Source: Bacillota bacterium
Lineage (GTDB): Bacteria > Bacillota > SHA-98 > Ch115
Direction of reading: 5' to 3'
Assembly (NCBI GenBank): GCA_013178415.1
Contig: JABLXA010000010.1
Span: forward strand, 26,815 to 90,814
DNA: 64,000 nucleotides
In this document: positions 26,693 to 36,342 of the stretch, one piece after another
Layout: every line of letters starts with the position of its first letter
Position numbering within the stretch: the stretch's first letter is position 1
The notes under the pieces: generated by a model
Told to the model about the DNA's origin: nothing
What the model saw: the letters and a program-made list of their open reading frames with translations, nothing else
Database searches by the model: none
Position numbers and translations under genes: made by a program

Positions 26693-28359
26693 ATGGATCA
26701 AGTCATCAGAGCGAAACGGATCTTCTAGAGAAGCTTGAACAATGGATTCAGGGTCAGGAGGGTGAGCGCCTCGAATTTAAGGAGGCGCGGATACGATTCT
26801 CTTTTGAGGACCTGGGCAGATACTGTTGCGCTCTGGCGAACGAGGGTGGGGGTATGGTGATCCTAGGTGTCACCGATCAACGGCCGCGTAGGATTGTTGG
26901 TACCCAAGCGTTCATGCAGCCAGAACGGACGCGCAGCGAATTGATACAGAAATTGCGATTGCTTATTAAGGTGCAGGAGATCTTTCACCCTAATGGTCGG
27001 GTGCTCGTCTTTCAGGTGCCAAACCGTCCGCTAGGTACTCCGCTTAAGTGGGATGGGGTTTATTGGTCCCGACAGGCTGATAGCCTCGTGCCGATGTCCG
27101 AGGATAAGCTAAGGGGCATTTTCGCCGAGACTGGCCACGACTTCTCGGCTGAAGTATGTCCAGGTATAGGAATGAAAGATCTCGACGGGCAAGCCATCGA
27201 GAACTTCCGACGGCGCTGGATCGACAAGTCGAGAAACAGCGCCCTCGCCGGCATTGGGGCCGAACAGCTTCTACGCGATGCCGAGCTTCTTTTGCCGAAC
27301 GGCTTCACTTACGCTGCCCTCATCCTATTCGGAACGCGCGCAGCACTCAGTCGGTTCCTCGCCCAGGCTGAGGTGATCTTTGAATATCGTCCTTCGGAAG
27401 CTGCTGGTCCAGCCGCTCAACGTGTCGAGTACCGACAAGGTTTCTTTTCTTTCTATGAGGACCTATGGACCGCGATCAATCTACGGAACGATTTACAACA
27501 CTATCAGGAGGGGTTCTTCGTTCATGACGTTCCGACATTCGCTGAGCGCCCGGTGCGCGAAGCGATCCTAAACGCTATAAGCCATCGGGATTATCAACTA
27601 GGCGGAAGTGTCTTCGTCCGTCAATACCCGCGCCGGTTAGTGGTCGAGAGTCCCGGCGGACTTCCTGTGGGTATTACTGTCGAGAATATCTTAGACCGCC
27701 AGGCTCCCCGTAACCGGCGTATTGCGGAAGCGTTTGCCCGTTGTGGACTGGTCGAACGCTCCGGCCAGGGCGTGAATTTGATGTTTGAAGAGAGCATTAA
27801 GCAGGGGAAACCCAGACCCGATTTCTCCGGCACAGACGCGTATCAGGTGACGCTTACCCTCCATGGTCAGGTTCAGGATCCCCGTTTTATCGCCTTTTTG
27901 GAGCAGGTCAACCGCGAGGTTCAGGTCAGCTTCGACGTTCAAGACCTGCTTCTTCTAGACCTGATTCACCACGAGGAGCCCATTTCATTACATTTGCAGC
28001 ACCGCCTTCGGCGGCTAGCCGATCTGGGGGTAATCGAAACGGTCGGGCGCGGGCGAGGAACGCGCTATCTGCTTGCTAGACGGTTCTATGTTGCGAGTGG
28101 TCAGCGAGGGCTCTACACCCGTCGGAGGGGACTGGACCGGGATCAAAATAAGGCACTTCTACTTAAGCACCTTCAGGAGGCCTTTCCAGAGGGCTGCGCG
28201 ATTAGTGAACTTCAGCAAGTCGTACCGGCCTTGTCGCGCGCCCACATTAAGCGTCTTCTAGACGAGCTTCGGCGTGAAGATAAAGTGCGAGTTGAAGGGC
28301 GGAAGCGGGGGTCAAGATGGTGCGCCATGGAGTCACGGCCAAGAGGGGAACGTGGTTGA
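26689..28359 (+). CDS. AlbA_2 (Schlafen-type) and HATPase_c_4 domain protein
   Basis: A 556-residue protein. N-terminal AlbA_2 putative nucleic-acid-binding domain (ERLEFKEAR..., CALANEGGGMVILGVTD), then an RecG/HATPase_c_4-like block (AILNAISHRDYQLGGSVFVR, VESPGGLPVGITVENI, ARCGLVERSGQGVNLMFEE). Two winged-helix segments end the protein (LLLLDLIHHEEPISLHLQHR..., AISELQQVVPALSRAHIKRL). The ATGA overlap with the helicase gene indicates coupled translation. In the DUF1156/DUF499 gene groups I know of, other accessory genes may fill this slot, so the protein could be a regulator or specificity subunit; that is inference. A second AlbA_2 protein lies at 53-54 kb. Confidence 0.85.
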   Translation: MNGSSHQSETDLLEKLEQWIQGQEGERLEFKEARIRFSFEDLGRYCCALANEGGGMVILGVTDQRPRRIVGTQAFMQPERTRSELIQKLRLLIKVQEIFHPNGRVLVFQVPNRPLGTPLKWDGVYWSRQADSLVPMSEDKLRGIFAETGHDFSAEVCPGIGMKDLDGQAIENFRRRWIDKSRNSALAGIGAEQLLRDAELLLPNGFTYAALILFGTRAALSRFLAQAEVIFEYRPSEAAGPAAQRVEYRQGFFSFYEDLWTAINLRNDLQHYQEGFFVHDVPTFAERPVREAILNAISHRDYQLGGSVFVRQYPRRLVVESPGGLPVGITVENILDRQAPRNRRIAEAFARCGLVERSGQGVNLMFEESIKQGKPRPDFSGTDAYQVTLTLHGQVQDPRFIAFLEQVNREVQVSFDVQDLLLLDLIHHEEPISLHLQHRLRRLADLGVIETVGRGRGTRYLLARRFYVASGQRGLYTRRRGLDRDQNKALLLKHLQEAFPEGCAISELQQVVPALSRAHIKRLLDELRREDKVRVEGRKRGSRWCAMESRPRGERG

Positions 28360-28387
28360 GCACTACCGCAATTGAGCCTGGAATCAG

Positions 28388-28451
28388 TTATGGCTCAGAA
28401 AGAGTTTAAATGAGCCATAAATGAGCCATAAATGAGCCATAAATGAGCCAT
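28388..28451 (+). repeat. four tandem AAATGAGCCAT units with an inverted copy
   Basis: Four perfect 11-bp units (28408-28418, 28419-28429, 28430-28440, 28441-28451) stand between the AlbA_2 and methyltransferase genes. TTATGGCTCA at 28388-28397 is the exact inverse of TGAGCCATAA at 28411-28420, so a 10-bp stem can form. A further ATGGCTCA occurs at 28605-28612. It reads as an iteron-like operator array. All frames across it contain stops, so it is not a coding repeat. Confidence 0.7.
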
Positions 28452-28707
28452 AAGGGACGATGGAATGGGCGAACGATGGATAAATCATTTGAGTGAAACG
28501 CTGTAGTAAGCCACGCCAGCCGTATCGCGCGCTTACCAAGTGTCTATTGGACGGGTTCCGGTTTAGCGGTCAAGCACGAGCTGATGCGCGAAAACGGGAT
28601 GGACCATGGCTCAAAAAGAATATAACGGAGCCACAGATAGAGGTATAGAGGGCGCTACACCAGCAATCCTTGGGTGCCGCTATTGCTCAGGAAGGAGATC
28701 TGCACAA

Positions 28708-31563
28708 ATGACACAGCATCAGAGAAAGCTCATCGAAGTCGCTCTCCCGTTGCCGGAAATCAACGACGCGTCAGCGTACGATAAGATGCCCGGCATCGGG
28801 CCGCATCCAAAGGGGATTCATCACTGGTGGGCGCGCCTTCCTCTTCCCACTGCCCGCGCTATCCTGTTTGCCTCGGTGGTCGATGACCCGAGCGCGCATC
28901 CAGATAGGTTCGCCACGGAGGAGGCGCAGAATGCCGAACGGGAGCGGCTGTTCGGGATCATCCGCCGGATGATGCAGAAGCAATTGCACCGCCATCCAGA
29001 GGTCTACGCTGAAGCACGGGCTGAGATGCTGAAGCACTGCGGAGGGCGCCTTCCCGCGATTCTCGACCCGTTTGCCGGTGGTGGTTCTATCCCTCTTGAA
29101 GCGGCTCGGCTTGGCTTTAAGGCGTACGCGGGCGACCTTAACCCGATCGCGGTGCTGTTGAATAAGTGTAACCTTGAGCTTGTGCCCCGGTGGGCCGGCA
29201 GACCTCCGGTAAACCCCGAGGATAGGCAAAAAATCGGCGGAACAGACTCTTGGCCTGGAGCCTCAGGACTAGCGGCTGACGTGCGCTACTATGGGCGTGT
29301 CGTCCTGGGGCGGGCGCGGGAGAAGATCGGGCATCTCTACCCACCGGTGAAGGTGACCAAGGAGATGGCGGAAGACCGGCCCGATTTGAAGCCCTATGTC
29401 GGGAAAGAGTTGCCCGTCATCGCATGGATCTGGGCGCGCACCGTGGCTAGTCCGAACCCGGCCGCTCGGAGAGCGCACGTTCCGCTGCTAAGTACCTTTT
29501 GGCTTTCGAGTAAGAAGGGGAGCGAGGCTTGGCTCGAGCCCATCGTGGACCGGACAACCGGTATCTGGCGCTTTGCGGTGCGCATCGGCCCCCCCAAAGA
29601 CCGTGCGGCGGTGAAGGCGGGGACGAAGAGCGGCACGGGTGGGTTTCGGTGCTTGGTTTCGGACTCGCCCATTCCCTTCGACTACATCCGTGCCGAAGGG
29701 GAACGGCGGCGACTCGGCTTCGCGATGGTCGCCATTGTTGCACAGCTTCCACGGGGTCGGGCTTATCTGCCAGTGAGCGACGAACAGGTAAAAGCAGCCG
29801 CATCTGTGTCGCCGTCTGACTTCCCCGACAGCGACCTGCCGGCGGAAGCCTTGGGTTTTCGTATCCAGAACTACGGCATCACGAAGCACTGGCAGATGTT
29901 CACCCCCCGCCAGCTCACCGCGGTGGTGACGCTCTCGGACCTGGTGAAGGCGATCCGAGAGGATGTGCGGCGGGATGCAGGCGCCGCGGGACTTTCAGAC
30001 GAGGACGCGGAGGCTTACGCTGCCATGGTGGTGACATTTCTGGCGCTGAATCTGAATCGCTGCGCGGACCTCGGCAACTCGCTTTGCACATGGAATCACT
30101 GTGACCAAGTGCTGCGAAATCTCTTCAAGCGTCAGGCAATCCCGATGGTGTGGGACTTCGCTGAAGCAAACATCCTGGAAGGTGTTGTCGGCGGCTGGTC
30201 AACCTGCATTGAACGAACAGCAAGATCCATCGAAACGATGTCCACACGTCGGGCAGGCCACGCCCGCCAGATTGACGCGGCGAGTCCTTGGAACGGACTC
30301 AGAAACGTCCTCGTCAGTACCGATCCGCCCTACTACGACAACATCGGCTACGCCGCCTTAAGTGACTTCTTCTATGTCTGGCTGCGACGCACGGTAGGTG
30401 ATCTCTACCCTGATCTTTTCAAGACGATCCTCGTGCCCAAGGAGCCAGAGCTGGTCGCCGCTCCGGAACGCTTCAGTGGCGATAAATACAAAGCCAAGGA
30501 ACACTTTGAATCCGGCTTTCGCAAAGCTTTTGTCGCGTTGCGCGAGAAAATGGACCCGCGGTTTCCGTTGACGGTTTACTACGCCTTCAAGCAGGATGAC
30601 GAGGAAAGCGGTGCGGGCGAGGAAGAGGCGGACGCAAGCAACGGCTTAACGATCGACCGCACCACCGGGTGGGAAACGATGCTGGAATCTCTCATCGGCA
30701 CCGGTTTTCAAATCACGGCTACTTGGCCGGTGCGCGCGTCGCAGGCATGGCGGATGCGAGCTATGAGGTCGAATGCCCTCGCCTCCTACAGCGTGTTCGC
30801 CTGCCGACCCCGGCCGGCAGATGCCCCGCAGACCGACCGGCGTTCGTTTGTGGCGGAACTAAAGCGGGAGCTCCCGGCGGCGCTGCGCCGCCTCCGGCAG
30901 GGCAACATCGCCCCGGTGGACTTTGCCCAGGCCGCCATCGGCCCGGGCATGGCGATCTACTCACGGTATCGCCGCATTCTGGAGTCGAGCGGGAGACCTA
31001 TGACCGTACGCACGGCGCTCGCCCTCATTAACCAGACCTTGACTGAGGTGCTGTCGGAGCAGGAGGATGAGTTTGACGCCGATACCCGCTGGGCGCTGGC
31101 TTGGTTCGAGCAGTTGGGTTTTGCTGAGGGTGAATTCGGTGTGGCTGAGACGCTTTCCAAGGCCAAAAACACCAGTGTCAGCGGCATGGTTCAGGCGGGG
31201 ATCCTCTCGTCGAAGGGCGGCAAGGTGCGTCTGCTGCGTCCCGACGAATTGCCCAAGGAGTGGGATCCAGTTGCTGACCTGCGTTTGACGGTGTGGGAAA
31301 TGGTGCATCACCTGATTCGCGCGTTGGAGGCGGGCGGTGAGGGCGCGGCTGCGGAGTTGGTGCGTAAGTTCGGCTCTAAGGCCGAGATGGCCCGTGATCT
31401 GGCCTACCGGCTTTACACTATATGCGAGCGCAAGAAGCGAGCCCAGGAGGCGCTTTCCTATAACGGCCTCGTTCAGAGTTGGCCGGAGATCACACGGCTG
31501 GCGCGCGAGGGCAGTGAGTCCGGACAAGCACAAAGATCATTGTTCGAAGAGAGTGGGGAATAA
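28708..31563 (+). CDS. DUF1156 DNA methyltransferase (defence island)
   Basis: A 951-residue putative DNA amino-methyltransferase. The N-terminus (RKLIEVALPLPEINDASAYD..., HHWWARLPLPTARA) is the DUF1156 signature. SAM-binding motif I is DPFAGGGSIPLEA (from residue 120) and catalytic motif IV is DPPYYDN (from residue 539). The ATG at 28708 has GGAAGGAG 10 nt upstream; an in-frame ATG at 28606 lacks one. Motif order suggests a permuted or beta-type N6-adenine/N4-cytosine enzyme. It is followed after 3 bp by the DUF499 gene. By analogy with restriction and BREX/DISARM-like systems it should mark host DNA as self; that role is inference. Confidence 0.88.
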   Translation: MTQHQRKLIEVALPLPEINDASAYDKMPGIGPHPKGIHHWWARLPLPTARAILFASVVDDPSAHPDRFATEEAQNAERERLFGIIRRMMQKQLHRHPEVYAEARAEMLKHCGGRLPAILDPFAGGGSIPLEAARLGFKAYAGDLNPIAVLLNKCNLELVPRWAGRPPVNPEDRQKIGGTDSWPGASGLAADVRYYGRVVLGRAREKIGHLYPPVKVTKEMAEDRPDLKPYVGKELPVIAWIWARTVASPNPAARRAHVPLLSTFWLSSKKGSEAWLEPIVDRTTGIWRFAVRIGPPKDRAAVKAGTKSGTGGFRCLVSDSPIPFDYIRAEGERRRLGFAMVAIVAQLPRGRAYLPVSDEQVKAAASVSPSDFPDSDLPAEALGFRIQNYGITKHWQMFTPRQLTAVVTLSDLVKAIREDVRRDAGAAGLSDEDAEAYAAMVVTFLALNLNRCADLGNSLCTWNHCDQVLRNLFKRQAIPMVWDFAEANILEGVVGGWSTCIERTARSIETMSTRRAGHARQIDAASPWNGLRNVLVSTDPPYYDNIGYAALSDFFYVWLRRTVGDLYPDLFKTILVPKEPELVAAPERFSGDKYKAKEHFESGFRKAFVALREKMDPRFPLTVYYAFKQDDEESGAGEEEADASNGLTIDRTTGWETMLESLIGTGFQITATWPVRASQAWRMRAMRSNALASYSVFACRPRPADAPQTDRRSFVAELKRELPAALRRLRQGNIAPVDFAQAAIGPGMAIYSRYRRILESSGRPMTVRTALALINQTLTEVLSEQEDEFDADTRWALAWFEQLGFAEGEFGVAETLSKAKNTSVSGMVQAGILSSKGGKVRLLRPDELPKEWDPVADLRLTVWEMVHHLIRALEAGGEGAAAELVRKFGSKAEMARDLAYRLYTICERKKRAQEALSYNGLVQSWPEITRLAREGSESGQAQRSLFEESGE

Positions 31564-31566
31564 GAA

Positions 31567-34500
31567 ATGGCGATCACCAATTACGAACGCGTCGGCAAGG
31601 CGCTGGAGCTGCTTAAGGATGGGCTCGCGCCGTTTGTCGAGCGCGAACTCAAATCGCAATACGGTAAGTACTGGATTACAGAGGTGACTGCTAACTGGCC
31701 CAATGATGTGTTGTGGACCGGCGATGGCGAGCAACCTCATTTAGACTCCGCCGCGCTGCTACGGCTCATGTGGGAGCAGTGGAACGACGTCTTCCGCAAA
31801 ACCCTGGGCCAGGCTGAACGCAGTCTGGTAAGTGAATTGCATCAGGTTCGCAACAAGTGGGCGCATCAGGAACGGTTTTCCAGTGATGACGCCTATCGTG
31901 CCCTCGACTCTGCCAGCAGACTTCTGACAGCTATTTCCGCTTCGCAGGCTGCAGATCTTGAGAAGATGAAGATGGAGCTGCTCCGTGTGCGCTTTGATGA
32001 ACAGGTACGCACCGAGCAGCGTAGGAGCGCGGGTACGGCTATTCAGGGTGTAGCGACGGGGAATCTAAAACCCTGGCGTGAAGTGGTTACCCCGCATCGG
32101 GACGTGGCCAGCGGACGTTACCAGCAAGCTGAATTCGCGGCCGACCTTTGGCAAGTTTATTTGGGTGAGGGCAGTGACGAATATAGAAACCCGGTGGAGT
32201 TCTATCGGCGGACCTATCTCACAGAGAGTCTCAAACGCCTGTTGGTGCAGGGCGTGCAGCGACTGACAGGCGAAGGTGGCGACCCCGTGGTTCAACTACA
32301 GACAAATTTCGGCGGTGGCAAGACCCACGCCATGCTAGCGCTTTATCACCTTTTCTCTGACACTCAGCCCCATGAGCTGATGGGCATCGACGGCGTACTA
32401 CGAGATGCCGGTGTAGACAAACTGCCGGCAGCCCGACGAGTGGTGCTGGTTGGAAATAAGATTTCACCCGGAAATCCGGTGACCAAGCCCGATGGGACGG
32501 TTGTGCGAACGCTGTGGGGCGAGCTGGCATGGCAGCTCGGGGGGAAAGAAGCCTTTGACCGGGTGCGGGCCGACGATGAGAATGCAACAAGCCCCGGGGA
32601 TGTGCTACGCGAGCTGTTCAATCGGTATAGGCCTTGCCTGATACTAATTGACGAGTGGGTGGCCTATGCTCGGCAGCTTCATGACCAAAGCGATTTACCG
32701 GCGGGCAGTTTTGAAACGCAGTTCACTTTCGCGCAAGTCCTAACGGAGTCGGCCAAATCGGCAAAACAGTGCCTGCTCGTGATCAGCCTTCCTGCATCGG
32801 ATACTGCAGGGTCGCCCCACATACAGGCTGATGACGTGGAAGTCGGTGGGCATCGCGGCAGGGAGGCGCTGGATCGTCTGCGCAATGTAGTCGGACGCGT
32901 GGAGTCATCATGGCGTCCAGCCAGCCGTGAAGAGGGCTTTGAGATTGTCCGTAGGCGCCTGTTTGAACCGCTGGTAACGCAGGAGCAGTTTGTGGCACGG
33001 GACACGGTGGCCCGCGCATTCCACGACCTTTATGAAACACAGCATCAGGAGTTTCCGCTCGAATGCCGCGGGGCGGAATATGAGCAGTGGCTCAAGGCGG
33101 CCTACCCGATCCACCCGGAGGTATTCACCAGGCTTTATGATGATTGGTCGACACTGCTGAAATTCCAGCGCACCCGGGGCGTTCTACGCCTCATGGCTGC
33201 GGTGATTCATAGCTTGTGGGAAAAGGGCGATCGCAATCCACTGATTCTGCCGGCGAGTATTCCCATTGATGACCCCCGCGTCCAATTTGAACTCACCCGC
33301 TACCTTTCGGACAACTGGGTCCCGGTGATCGAGAAAGACGTGGATGGGCCAAATTCCCTTCCCCTTCACCTGGATGGTGAACTGCCGAACCTAGGCAAAT
33401 TCTCTGCCTGCCGCCGCGCTGCGCGGACGATCTACCTGGGGTCAGCCCCGACGGCTACGGCTGCAAATCGCGGAATCGAGGACAGGCGCGTTAAGCTGGG
33501 CTGCGTTATGCCAGGCGAAACGCCAGCCGTGTTTGGCGATGCATTGCGCCGCCTTGCAGCCTCGGCCACTTACCTTTACCAGGATGGTCCCCGCTACTGG
33601 TATTCAACCCAGCCCACCGTGACTAAACTGGCCGACGACCGGGCCGAGCAACTCAAACGCAATCCCGATGCTGTCAAGCAAGCACTCGATAAGCGCTTGC
33701 GCGCCGACGCGCGCGAAAAAGGCGACTTCGGCAGAATCCATCCTCTCCCTCAGTCTCCTCAGGACGTTCCGGATGATTTGGATGCCCGGCTGGTGGTTCT
33801 CGGAATCGATCACCCATACAGCAAGGAGCCTGATAGCCCCGCAGAAGTCGCAGCCAGGGAGATCCTGGAATCGCGCGGGACTTCGCCCCGCCTTTACCGC
33901 AATACGCTTGCCTTCCTCGCCGTGGATAGGACTCGGCTACAGGACCTGGACGAGGCGGTTCGCCGATTTTTGGCCTGGGAATCGATTCTGGCGGAGAAGG
34001 AGATCCTCGACCTTTCGCCTCACCAGGTGAAGCAGGCCGAGACCCAGAGGGATATTGCGGACAGCACGGTGGCCGCGCGCATCCCCGAGGCCTATCAATG
34101 GTTGCTGGTCCCTGTTCAGGATTCCCCGCAGCCGGAGGTAAAATGGCAGGCTCTCCGCCTCTCCGGCCAGGAGCCTTTGGCTGTGCGAGCCAGCAAGAGA
34201 CTACGCAACGAAGAGCTTCTGGTGACCAGTTTTGCTCCTACACGCTTGCGGATGGAACTAGACCGCGTGCCGCTGTGGCGAGGTGATCACGTCGCTATTG
34301 GGCAGCTTGTGGAGGACTTCGCACGCTACAACTATTTACCCCGGCTTAGGGGTCCAGAGGTCTTACTCGCTGCCATACGCGACGGGCTAGCCCTCTTGAC
34401 CTGGGAGATAGATTCTTTTGCCTACGCTGATAGCTACGATGAAGCAGTGGGCCGCTATCGTGGGTTGCGTTACGCGCAGCAGGTACCCACCGTGGGCTCT

Positions 34501-34914
34501 GATGCATCAGGGTTGATCGTAAAGCCCGAAGTGGCACTCAGACAGATCGAGGCGACGATGGCGCCATCACCCCAACCCAAGCCGCCGGGGGGCCCGAACG
34601 GTGGTCCAAAGGTACCGACGCCGCCAGGGCCGCAGCCCGGCCCGGGTGCGCCGCCCCCTGGTTCGCCTGATCCGGTTCTCTTGAAGCGCTTCCATGGTAC
34701 CGTGTTACTCGATCCAGAGCGCGTCGGCCGTGATGCCAGCGTGGTTGCTGACGAGGTTATCGCCCACCTTGTTGGGCTGGTGGGTGCAAAGGTGAAGGTA
34801 ACCTTGGAGATCGAAGCGGAAATCCCTTCAGGCGCTCCTGAACAGGTTGTGCGGACTATCACGGAAAACAGCCGGACGCTTAAGTTCGACGGCCATGGGT
34901 TTGAGCGGGAGTAG
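31567..34914 (+). CDS. Swt1-type HEPN / DUF499 ATPase (defence island)
   Basis: A 1115-residue protein. The N-terminal 120 residues form a Swt1-family HEPN domain with the RNase motif RNKWAH (95-100). The DUF499 ATPase follows: P-loop NFGGGKTH (about 247-254) and Walker B LILIDEW (about 358-364). A Pro/Gly-rich linker (PSPQPKPPGGPNGGPKVPTP..., about 1000-1035) leads to a small C-terminal domain containing FHGTVLLDPERVGRD. It lies 3 bp after the DUF1156 methyltransferase, a pairing known from defence islands. The HEPN motif is intact, so an RNA-targeting effector role is plausible; DUF499 may be the sensing or translocating motor. Both roles are inferred. Confidence 0.88.
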   Translation: MAITNYERVGKALELLKDGLAPFVERELKSQYGKYWITEVTANWPNDVLWTGDGEQPHLDSAALLRLMWEQWNDVFRKTLGQAERSLVSELHQVRNKWAHQERFSSDDAYRALDSASRLLTAISASQAADLEKMKMELLRVRFDEQVRTEQRRSAGTAIQGVATGNLKPWREVVTPHRDVASGRYQQAEFAADLWQVYLGEGSDEYRNPVEFYRRTYLTESLKRLLVQGVQRLTGEGGDPVVQLQTNFGGGKTHAMLALYHLFSDTQPHELMGIDGVLRDAGVDKLPAARRVVLVGNKISPGNPVTKPDGTVVRTLWGELAWQLGGKEAFDRVRADDENATSPGDVLRELFNRYRPCLILIDEWVAYARQLHDQSDLPAGSFETQFTFAQVLTESAKSAKQCLLVISLPASDTAGSPHIQADDVEVGGHRGREALDRLRNVVGRVESSWRPASREEGFEIVRRRLFEPLVTQEQFVARDTVARAFHDLYETQHQEFPLECRGAEYEQWLKAAYPIHPEVFTRLYDDWSTLLKFQRTRGVLRLMAAVIHSLWEKGDRNPLILPASIPIDDPRVQFELTRYLSDNWVPVIEKDVDGPNSLPLHLDGELPNLGKFSACRRAARTIYLGSAPTATAANRGIEDRRVKLGCVMPGETPAVFGDALRRLAASATYLYQDGPRYWYSTQPTVTKLADDRAEQLKRNPDAVKQALDKRLRADAREKGDFGRIHPLPQSPQDVPDDLDARLVVLGIDHPYSKEPDSPAEVAAREILESRGTSPRLYRNTLAFLAVDRTRLQDLDEAVRRFLAWESILAEKEILDLSPHQVKQAETQRDIADSTVAARIPEAYQWLLVPVQDSPQPEVKWQALRLSGQEPLAVRASKRLRNEELLVTSFAPTRLRMELDRVPLWRGDHVAIGQLVEDFARYNYLPRLRGPEVLLAAIRDGLALLTWEIDSFAYADSYDEAVGRYRGLRYAQQVPTVGSDASGLIVKPEVALRQIEATMAPSPQPKPPGGPNGGPKVPTPPGPQPGPGAPPPGSPDPVLLKRFHGTVLLDPERVGRDASVVADEVIAHLVGLVGAKVKVTLEIEAEIPSGAPEQVVRTITENSRTLKFDGHGFERE

Positions 34915-35037
34915 CTGTTCCCCGTTCCCCTGCCAGACCCGCGTTGGGGGTTGGTGTCGTTACCGGTGTAATATCACGTTGGAGTAGAGGAAGCCAGCCA
35001 AGGCATAAGAGGGGCATAGAATAGGAGAGTAGGACAC

Positions 35038-35616
35038 ATGAAACAAAAGGCATTTGCGCTTTGCGGCATCTTTGCCGTAGCGCTGTATGTGGCGGCAGTA
35101 ATTATTGGAGGCATAGTCACGCCCGGCTATAGTCACATAGCGAACGCAGTGAGCGAGTTGATAGCTTCAGGCGCGCCGGCAAAGGCTGTCCTTGATTCGC
35201 TTTTCATTGGATATAACCTGCTTCTCGTGGCATTTGCGGCGGGTTTCTGGAAGGGGGCCGGGGGAAAAGGCCAAAAGGCTGCGCGCCTTGCCGCCATATT
35301 CATCTGGGTCGCTGGGATACTTGGGGTGCTTATGGCCCAGCCATTCCCAATGGACCAGAGAAATACGCCCGCGACATTCGCTGGGATCATGCACATAGCG
35401 GCAGCCGGGCTATGTTTTTTATCCACCATGCTGGCAGTCCTGTTTGCCGGGATATCCTTTGGTAAGGCTCCAGAGGGAAGGAGTTATGCATTCTATTCAT
35501 ATATAACGCTCGCCATTATTTTTGTGACCGGCGGGCTTGCGGCAGCCAGCGCTGGGATGGGCTCGGCATTAATGGGGTTTGCAGAAAGAGCCACGATAGG
35601 CGCATTTTTGCAATGA
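35038..35616 (+). CDS. DUF998 family membrane protein, probably cut short
   Basis: A 192-residue integral membrane protein with six hydrophobic helices and the DUF998 pattern (GYSHIANAVSELIASGAPAK, then FPMDQRNTPATFAGIMHIAA). AGGAGAG lies before the ATG. The frame ends at FLQ-TGA. In the family a Trp follows, and the codon after would restore VSFVALRWL, so a TGG-to-TGA change seems to have removed the last helix end. Function unknown. It stands alone after the defence group and is probably not part of it. Confidence 0.75.
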   Translation: MKQKAFALCGIFAVALYVAAVIIGGIVTPGYSHIANAVSELIASGAPAKAVLDSLFIGYNLLLVAFAAGFWKGAGGKGQKAARLAAIFIWVAGILGVLMAQPFPMDQRNTPATFAGIMHIAAAGLCFLSTMLAVLFAGISFGKAPEGRSYAFYSYITLAIIFVTGGLAAASAGMGSALMGFAERATIGAFLQ

Positions 35617-35659
35617 GTTTCCTTTGTCGCGCTTCGGTGGCTATCCGACCTAGCTAGGT

Positions 35660-36058
35660 TTACCGGATCCGGCCGGTTCCGGTTAGTCCGATAGGTAAAT
35701 GCGCAATTAGCCCTATGCCTAGCCCGGTGCCTGAACGCAGTGAGAATCCCCATCCGATGGATATCAGGATGGGCTTGCTATACATAGTATGATGGGATTG
35801 GCTGTAATAACCTGATGGGGATATAGAGGGCTCTTCTTCGGACCGCCTTTGGTCCGGCTTGCGCACAGGCGCTATGAAGATGCGAAGATGCATTGTGCCC
35901 GCGCGCCGAAAACACTCTAGCCCGTTCAGCATACCGCATCCGGCTGTGAATTCGGCGTGCCAATGGTTCATCCACCTGGGGTCGGATATCACTGCTTCTA
36001 AAAATTGGGCCTCCACTAGCCTTGCGGTCTCCACATCTTCAAAGGATTTTCTTTCCAT
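35660..36058 (-). CDS. hypothetical ORF with a coding-like N-terminus
   Basis: A 132-codon frame. The first 45 residues (MERKSFEDVETARLVEAQFL..., SDPRWMNHWHAEFTAGCGML) look like a real helical protein. The rest, rich in Ser, Gly and His, looks random. I recognise no family. It may be a 5' fragment of a gene truncated near 35900. Confidence 0.25.
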   Translation of the reverse strand: MERKSFEDVETARLVEAQFLEAVISDPRWMNHWHAEFTAGCGMLNGLECFRRAGTMHLRIFIAPVRKPDQRRSEEEPSISPSGYYSQSHHTMYSKPILISIGWGFSLRSGTGLGIGLIAHLPIGLTGTGRIR

Positions 36059-36103
36059 AACATGGTATCAGTGACAGGCTGAATATCCAACACTGAAAAG
36101 GAT

Positions 36104-36131
36104 ACCTCCGATTCGTAGAGGAATCGAAGGT
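36104..36131. other. 11-bp hairpin with one mismatch
   Basis: ACCTCCGATTC (36104-36114), loop GTAGAG, GAATCGAAGGT (36121-36131). No T run follows. Nothing else is visible in 36059-36342. Confidence 0.35.
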
Positions 36132-36342
36132 GTTATTCGCTGGGGAGTAGATCAATTCTTGCTCGGCGCTACTAGATCATTTTATCACCGGTGCTGACAC
36201 ATACCCTATTGACGAGGCGATATTCATGTCCTATCCTTAGTTATATGAGTTCCCGCGGGACTTTTCCCTCTGGCTAAGGCCGCTATTAAGTGGTTATACG
36301 GAAGACCTGCAACCTTTGCGAACTGCGGTGGGGTTCTGATTA

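Noticed and set aside
28408..28451. Tandem 11-bp repeat as a CRISPR array
   Set aside because: Units are contiguous with no spacers and far too short.
23117..34914. Calling the cluster DISARM
   Set aside because: There is no intact DrmA (YprA-like) or DrmB gene in the group; the YprA-like stumps at 7.8 and 44.4 kb are dead and far away, and DUF1156/DUF499 are not DISARM core genes.
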